Source: Shewanella sp. SNU WT4
Lineage (GTDB): Bacteria > Pseudomonadota > Gammaproteobacteria > Enterobacterales > Shewanellaceae
Length of the DNA stretch: 64,000 nucleotides
NCBI RefSeq assembly: GCF_006494715.1
Contig: NZ_CP041151.1
Location: 1,364,001-1,428,000, forward strand
Reading direction: 5' to 3'
Within the stretch, counting starts at the first letter, position 1. The number at the start of each line of letters is the position of its first letter. This document shows, piece after piece, positions 60,552 to 64,000 of this stretch. The notes below the pieces were generated by a model. The model did not search any database. It was given only the letters and a program-made list of their open reading frames with translations, and was not told the DNA's origin. The position numbers and the translations under genes are program-made.

Positions 60552-60713
60552 ATGCTAAAAATGATAAAACAAGGCTGGCACAGATATATCTCTTGGTGTG
60601 ATCGCATGGGTCTAACCCTTGAAAATAAACGCTCTTGCGTGCCTTATAGTAGTGAACCAGTAGATGTATCAGTCAAGCGAAATGATAAAAGTGTCAAAGC
60701 GTACAAAGATTAA
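60552..60713 (+). CDS. Small protein, DUF5363-like
   Basis: A 53-codon gene with a good ribosome site (AAAGGATGCACTT before the ATG). It begins MLKMIKQGWHRYISWCDRMG and continues LTLENKRSCVPYSSEP, then a basic tail. The pattern of Trp-Cys-Asp-x-Met-Gly, Glu-Asn-Lys/Arg-Arg and CVP recalls the DUF5363 family of short gammaproteobacterial proteins found near tatD-like genes; this is from memory and would need a profile search. No membrane segment is evident. Function unknown. Confidence 0.7.
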   Translation: MLKMIKQGWHRYISWCDRMGLTLENKRSCVPYSSEPVDVSVKRNDKSVKAYKD

Positions 60714-60833
60714 GTGTTAATTGCTTAGGATTAAGAATTGACGGCGCTATCATCAAACGACCTAATTAACAACAAGCCATGCGCAAAGCCTAATGGTGTA
60801 ACTCAATGATAAGTCCAAAGGTGAAACTAAGTG

Positions 60834-61607
60834 ATGTTTGACACTCATGCCCATCTTGATGTCAGCGAATTTGATAACTCGCGCGCAGCTTTGGCGGCGC
60901 AAATGCAAACGGCTGGCATCACAGGAGTATTATTACCCGGTATATCACCGCAGCATTGGCATCAACAGATACTCATTGCCAACCAGTACCACTGGCCTTA
61001 TGCCTTAGGCATCCACCCTTGGTATGTACAAGGTGAACTTGAATTACAATGCCAACAGTTGCATGGCCTAATTGAGCAAGGTTTAGCCGCTAATTGTAAA
61101 GCCCAAGGCGCCAAACTGGTCGCTATCGGTGAAATAGGACTCGATAAACTTAAAGGGTCACTGGATAGCCAAATTCCTTGGTTAGATAAACAGTTACTTA
61201 TGGCGCAGGAATTTAAATTACCAGTGATAGTGCACTGCGTAAGGGCGCATCATCAGTTACTGCCGATGTTAAAAAATGCCAAATTAAGGCGCGGCGGAGT
61301 TATTCACGGATTTTCTGGCAGTATTGAGCTTGCTCGTGAATACATAGCCTTAGGTTATAAACTGGGTATTGGTGGGCTGTTACTGAGGCCCAATGCGCTG
61401 AAATTACAAACGTTAGTATCGCAATTACCGTTAACAAGCATGCTGGTAGAAACCGATTCACCAGCCATGGGACTCGTCCCCGGCGCGCTTAATACACCAT
61501 TACTCTTACCTGAAGTGATTACAAAAATTGCGCAACTGCACACTTCTACAACTGTCTCAATTCGAGAACAATTGTTTTTGAATGCTACTCAACTCTTTGA
61601 CATATAG
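60834..61607 (+). CDS. TatD-family metal-dependent hydrolase (YjjV-like)
   Basis: The 257-residue protein has the TatD amidohydrolase fold with two-metal site residues: FDTHAHLD (HxH), VAIGEIGLDKL (Glu), VIVHCVRAHHQLL (His), VIHGFSGSIELA (His), and MLVETDSPAMG (Asp). TatD proteins are 3'-5' DNA or RNA exonucleases with possible roles in repair. The sequence with WYVQGEL near the first metal site and its place before nupC suggest the YjjV subtype. A GTG lies directly before the ATG; the ATG at 60834 was chosen. Confidence 0.9.
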   Translation: MFDTHAHLDVSEFDNSRAALAAQMQTAGITGVLLPGISPQHWHQQILIANQYHWPYALGIHPWYVQGELELQCQQLHGLIEQGLAANCKAQGAKLVAIGEIGLDKLKGSLDSQIPWLDKQLLMAQEFKLPVIVHCVRAHHQLLPMLKNAKLRRGGVIHGFSGSIELAREYIALGYKLGIGGLLLRPNALKLQTLVSQLPLTSMLVETDSPAMGLVPGALNTPLLLPEVITKIAQLHTSTTVSIREQLFLNATQLFDI

Positions 61608-61739
61608 TTCTTTTTATTTGAACGCTGCAATATTAACCCCTAGTTTTTAGCTAACACACTGAAATTAAACTTCAAAACTTTCATCTTAGTGGCGATTTAT
61701 ACTTTTTTCTCATATATAATTTGCCGCGGAAATAGGTTG

Positions 61740-61769
61740 GTTAACAACATAAACAAAATAAGTTAACAA
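61740..61769. promoter_or_regulatory. Repeated GTTAACAA motif upstream of nupC
   Basis: GTTAACAA occurs at 61740-61747 and again at 61762-61769, 22 bp apart (about two helical turns), within 50 bp of the nupC start. A further copy is at 63156-63163 before the Tsx-like gene. These may be binding sites of one regulator, but the motif is short and AT-rich. Confidence 0.35.
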
Positions 61770-61784
61770 ATAGGGTGATGGTTA

Positions 61785-63038
61785 ATGAATATTCTGATGA
61801 GCTTGGTAGGGGTGGTCACTCTACTTGCAATTGGTTATCTGCTGTCAAACAACCGTAAAGCGATTAGCATTCGTACTGTTGGTGGTGCACTGGCTATTCA
61901 AGCAGCTTTCGGTGGTTTTGTTCTGTATGTACCATTTGGTAAAGATGTACTGCAAACCTTATCTAATGGCGTTTCAAGCGTTATTGGTTATGCGCAAAAC
62001 GGTATCGGTTTCCTTTTCGGTGATTTAGCCAACTTTAAAGTTGGCTTTATTTTTGCCGTAAACGTATTACCTATCATAGTGTTTTTCTCGTCTCTGATTG
62101 CTGTTCTTTATTACTTAGGGATCATGCAATGGGTTATTCGTATTATTGGTGGCGCCTTACAGAAGGCTCTTGGCACCAGTCGTACCGAATCTATGTCAGC
62201 GACTGCCAACATCTTCGTTGGTCAAACTGAAGCTCCATTAGTTATTCGTCCTTTCATTCCAACCATGACTCAATCTGAACTGTTCGCCGTAATGGTGGGT
62301 GGTCTGGCGTCTATCGCTGGTTCAGTAATGGCTGGTTATGCGCAGATGGGCGTACCGATTGAATATCTGGTAGCTGCATCATTCATGGCGGCTCCAGGTG
62401 GTTTGTTGATGGCAAAGTTAATGCATCCGCAAACAGCTGAAACCATCAACGAAATGGATGAATTACCAGAAGATCCTGATAAGCCTACTAACGTATTAGA
62501 TGCTGCTGCCGCTGGCGCTGCATCAGGTATGCATTTAGCTCTGAACGTGGGCGCAATGCTGTTAGCCTTCGTAGGCTTAATTGCTATGCTCAACGGCATG
62601 TTAGGTGGCGTGGGTAGCTGGTTTGGTATGCCGCAACTGACCTTAGAATTAATTCTGGGTTATGTATTTATGCCGCTGGCGTTCTTAATCGGTGTGCCTT
62701 GGCATGAAGCTATGGTTGCAGGTTCATTCATTGGTCAGAAGATCGTTATTAACGAATTCGTGGCTTACCTGAACTTTGCTCCATACCTGAAAGATGTTGC
62801 TGAAGGTGGATTGCTGATTAATGGTGAAGTGATGTCTGACCGTACCAAAGCGATTATTTCTTTCGCTCTGTGTGGTTTTGCTAACTTATCATCGATTGCC
62901 ATCTTGCTCGGCGGTTTAGGTTCTCTGGCGCCAACTCGTCGTCATGACTTAGCTAAAATGGGCGTCCGTGCTGTGATTGCCGGTTCTTTAGCTAACTTGA
63001 TGAGCGCGACATTAGCTGGCTTGTTCTTAGCACTGTAA
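61785..63038 (+). CDS. nupC: NupC-family concentrative nucleoside transporter
   Basis: This inner-membrane nucleoside:cation symporter (CNT family) has 417 residues. It has the family blocks [93 protein letters not shown], and [20 protein letters not shown]. The GQTEAP and NEF/FANLSS motifs line the substrate and cation site in the family. It precedes a Tsx-like outer-membrane channel, so the pair would move nucleosides across both membranes. Confidence 0.95.
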   Translation: MNILMSLVGVVTLLAIGYLLSNNRKAISIRTVGGALAIQAAFGGFVLYVPFGKDVLQTLSNGVSSVIGYAQNGIGFLFGDLANFKVGFIFAVNVLPIIVFFSSLIAVLYYLGIMQWVIRIIGGALQKALGTSRTESMSATANIFVGQTEAPLVIRPFIPTMTQSELFAVMVGGLASIAGSVMAGYAQMGVPIEYLVAASFMAAPGGLLMAKLMHPQTAETINEMDELPEDPDKPTNVLDAAAAGAASGMHLALNVGAMLLAFVGLIAMLNGMLGGVGSWFGMPQLTLELILGYVFMPLAFLIGVPWHEAMVAGSFIGQKIVINEFVAYLNFAPYLKDVAEGGLLINGEVMSDRTKAIISFALCGFANLSSIAILLGGLGSLAPTRRHDLAKMGVRAVIAGSLANLMSATLAGLFLAL

Positions 63039-63045
63039 TGTCACT

Positions 63046-63073
63046 ATGTCCCAGCCTTGTGCTGGGACATTTC
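63046..63073 (+). terminator. Hairpin after nupC
   Basis: A 10-bp perfect stem ATGTCCCAGC / GCTGGGACAT with a 5-base loop but only a short T-run, so it may be a weak terminator that lets some transcription reach the next gene. Confidence 0.65.
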
Positions 63074-63155
63074 AATGATTGCCAACGTATTTTCCTGATT
63101 AGATAAGACTGGCAGCAGCACTTAGCTGCGCCGCACGGTCTTTTGCAATCAAAAA

Positions 63156-63163
63156 GTTAACAA
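63156..63163. promoter_or_regulatory. GTTAACAA copy upstream of the Tsx-like gene
   Basis: The same 8-mer as the pair before nupC, here 140 bp before the Tsx-like start. Its regulatory meaning is speculative. Confidence 0.3.
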
Positions 63164-63295
63164 CTACTAGGCTTTGTTCACATTTTAGAATTTACTGTTC
63201 TCTTTTTGGTTGAGATTTCAATTGAGACAGGTAAAATGCGAACGCTAAAAATAATTGCTGAAAACAGCATATAAAACCAAAAAATGGGGTTGATG

Positions 63296-64000
63296 ATGAA
63301 AAAAGTTAAAACTCTTGCCTTAGCTGCTACTACTCTCGCTGCTATGTCTGCACCTACATTCGCTGCTGATCGCGGTGAAGATATCCATGCTGGTGATTAC
63401 AGCTGGATGCAGTTCAACTACATGTATGCAGACAATGAGCTTCCTGGTGGAAGCAACCACGATTATTTAGAAATGGAATTTGGCGGCCGTTCAGGTGTTT
63501 TTGACCTGTATGGTTATGTTGACGTATTTAACCCAACAGAGCGTCCATCTAGTGATAAAGATGGCAAATCGAAAATGTTCATGAAGTTCGCGCCTCGTGT
63601 GTCTTTAGACGCTCTGACTGGTATGGACTTGTCTGTTGGCCCAATTAAAGAAGTGTACCTTTCTACTCTGTTCAACTGGGGTGGCGGTTATGATGCTGGA
63701 TCTACATTTGGCTATGTAAACAACTCTTTCTGGGGTATCGGTGCTGACGTTGAAGTACCTTGGTTAGGTAAAACAAGTATGAACCTGTATGGTTTATATG
63801 ACTTGAACAACAAAGATTGGAATGGTTATCAGTTCTCGGCTAACTGGTTCAAGCCTTTCTATAACTTTGACAACGGTTCATTTGTGTCATTCCAGGGTTA
63901 TGTTGATTATCAGTTCGGTGCTGATAAAGAATACCAAGGTTCATCACAGCAAACTTCAGGTGGCGCAGCCTTCTTAGGTCTGTACTGGCACTCTGAGCAA
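63296..64000 (+). CDS. Tsx-like nucleoside-specific outer membrane channel (C-terminus beyond window)
   Basis: This beta-barrel channel for nucleosides has 235 visible residues and is open to the right edge. It has a clear signal peptide (MKKVKTLALAATTLAAMSAP, cleaved after TFA), then RGEDIHAGDYSWMQFNYMY, a Tsx-like entry, and alternating strands rich in Tyr, Trp and Phe (YLEMEFGGRSGVFDLYGYVD, FAPRVSLDALTG, YLSTLFNWGGGYD). Two adjacent ATGs (63293, 63296) occur; GGGG upstream fits the second better. Position after nupC supports the nucleoside role. It resembles the OmpK/Tsx family, and the exact substrate range cannot be read. Confidence 0.87.
   Translation, partial: MKKVKTLALAATTLAAMSAPTFAADRGEDIHAGDYSWMQFNYMYADNELPGGSNHDYLEMEFGGRSGVFDLYGYVDVFNPTERPSSDKDGKSKMFMKFAPRVSLDALTGMDLSVGPIKEVYLSTLFNWGGGYDAGSTFGYVNNSFWGIGADVEVPWLGKTSMNLYGLYDLNNKDWNGYQFSANWFKPFYNFDNGSFVSFQGYVDYQFGADKEYQGSSQQTSGGAAFLGLYWHSEQ

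Overview
The window looks like a chromosome segment of a marine gammaproteobacterium, almost certainly Shewanella. The evidence is the order rpsT / murJ-ribF-ileS-lspA-fkpB-ispH-pil, the NagR/NagK/NagB-II/NagA/NagX/NagP version of the N-acetylglucosamine (GlcNAc) pathway, tpiA between glmM and secG, and the protein sequences. This is recognition from memory; no search was run. Most of the window is conserved core chromosome. The accessory parts are the left edge and the chitin/GlcNAc locus.

Layout. (1) 1-4135 is a pile of nested mobile DNA, all on the minus strand. An IS3-family element (called IS-A here) is cut in orfA by a second, complete IS3-family element (IS-B, 2753-3994). It is cut again in orfB by a group II intron whose 5' end is at 2132 and which runs off the left edge. 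(2) 4598-12861 holds an HlyU-like ArsR regulator, rpsT (S20), and then the murJ-ribF-ileS-lspA-fkpB-ispH run. (3) 13084-20575 holds the minor pilin operon pilV-pilW-pilX-pilY1-pilE-tapY2 and two FimT/GspH-type pseudopilins on the other strand. (4) 20725-21978 holds glnB and the outer-membrane phospholipase pldA.

(5) 22053-39337 is the chitin/GlcNAc locus: nagR; a TonB-dependent receptor; a flavin-dependent tryptophan-halogenase-like protein; a SapC-family protein; a GH20 beta-hexosaminidase; nagK-nagB-II-nagA-nagX; and nagP. Four near-identical palindromes (core TGACAGCGYTGTC) stand before the receptor, the hexosaminidase, nagK and nagP, and are the probable NagR operators. Two surface or periplasmic genes are broken. 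The receptor is split by an IS256-family element with a perfect 8-bp duplication, and the hexosaminidase has an in-frame amber stop. The inner-membrane permease and the cytoplasmic enzymes are intact. The pattern suggests that use of chitin oligomers is being lost while use of free GlcNAc is kept.

(6) 39729-54814 holds tRNA-Thr and tRNA-Phe, an EamA transporter, greA, yhbY, rlmE-ftsH, folP, glmM, tpiA, secG, tRNA-Leu, tRNA-fMet, and the rimP-nusA-infB-rbfA-truB operon. (7) 54911-64000 holds rpsO, pnp, nlpI, prfC, a 53-aa conserved-looking small protein, a TatD-family nuclease, nupC, and a Tsx-like nucleoside channel cut by the right edge.

I found no CRISPR array, prophage or clearly novel defence system. 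The most useful leads are the damaged chitin module, its halogenase/SapC cassette of unknown substrate, and the three-level mobile-element nest.
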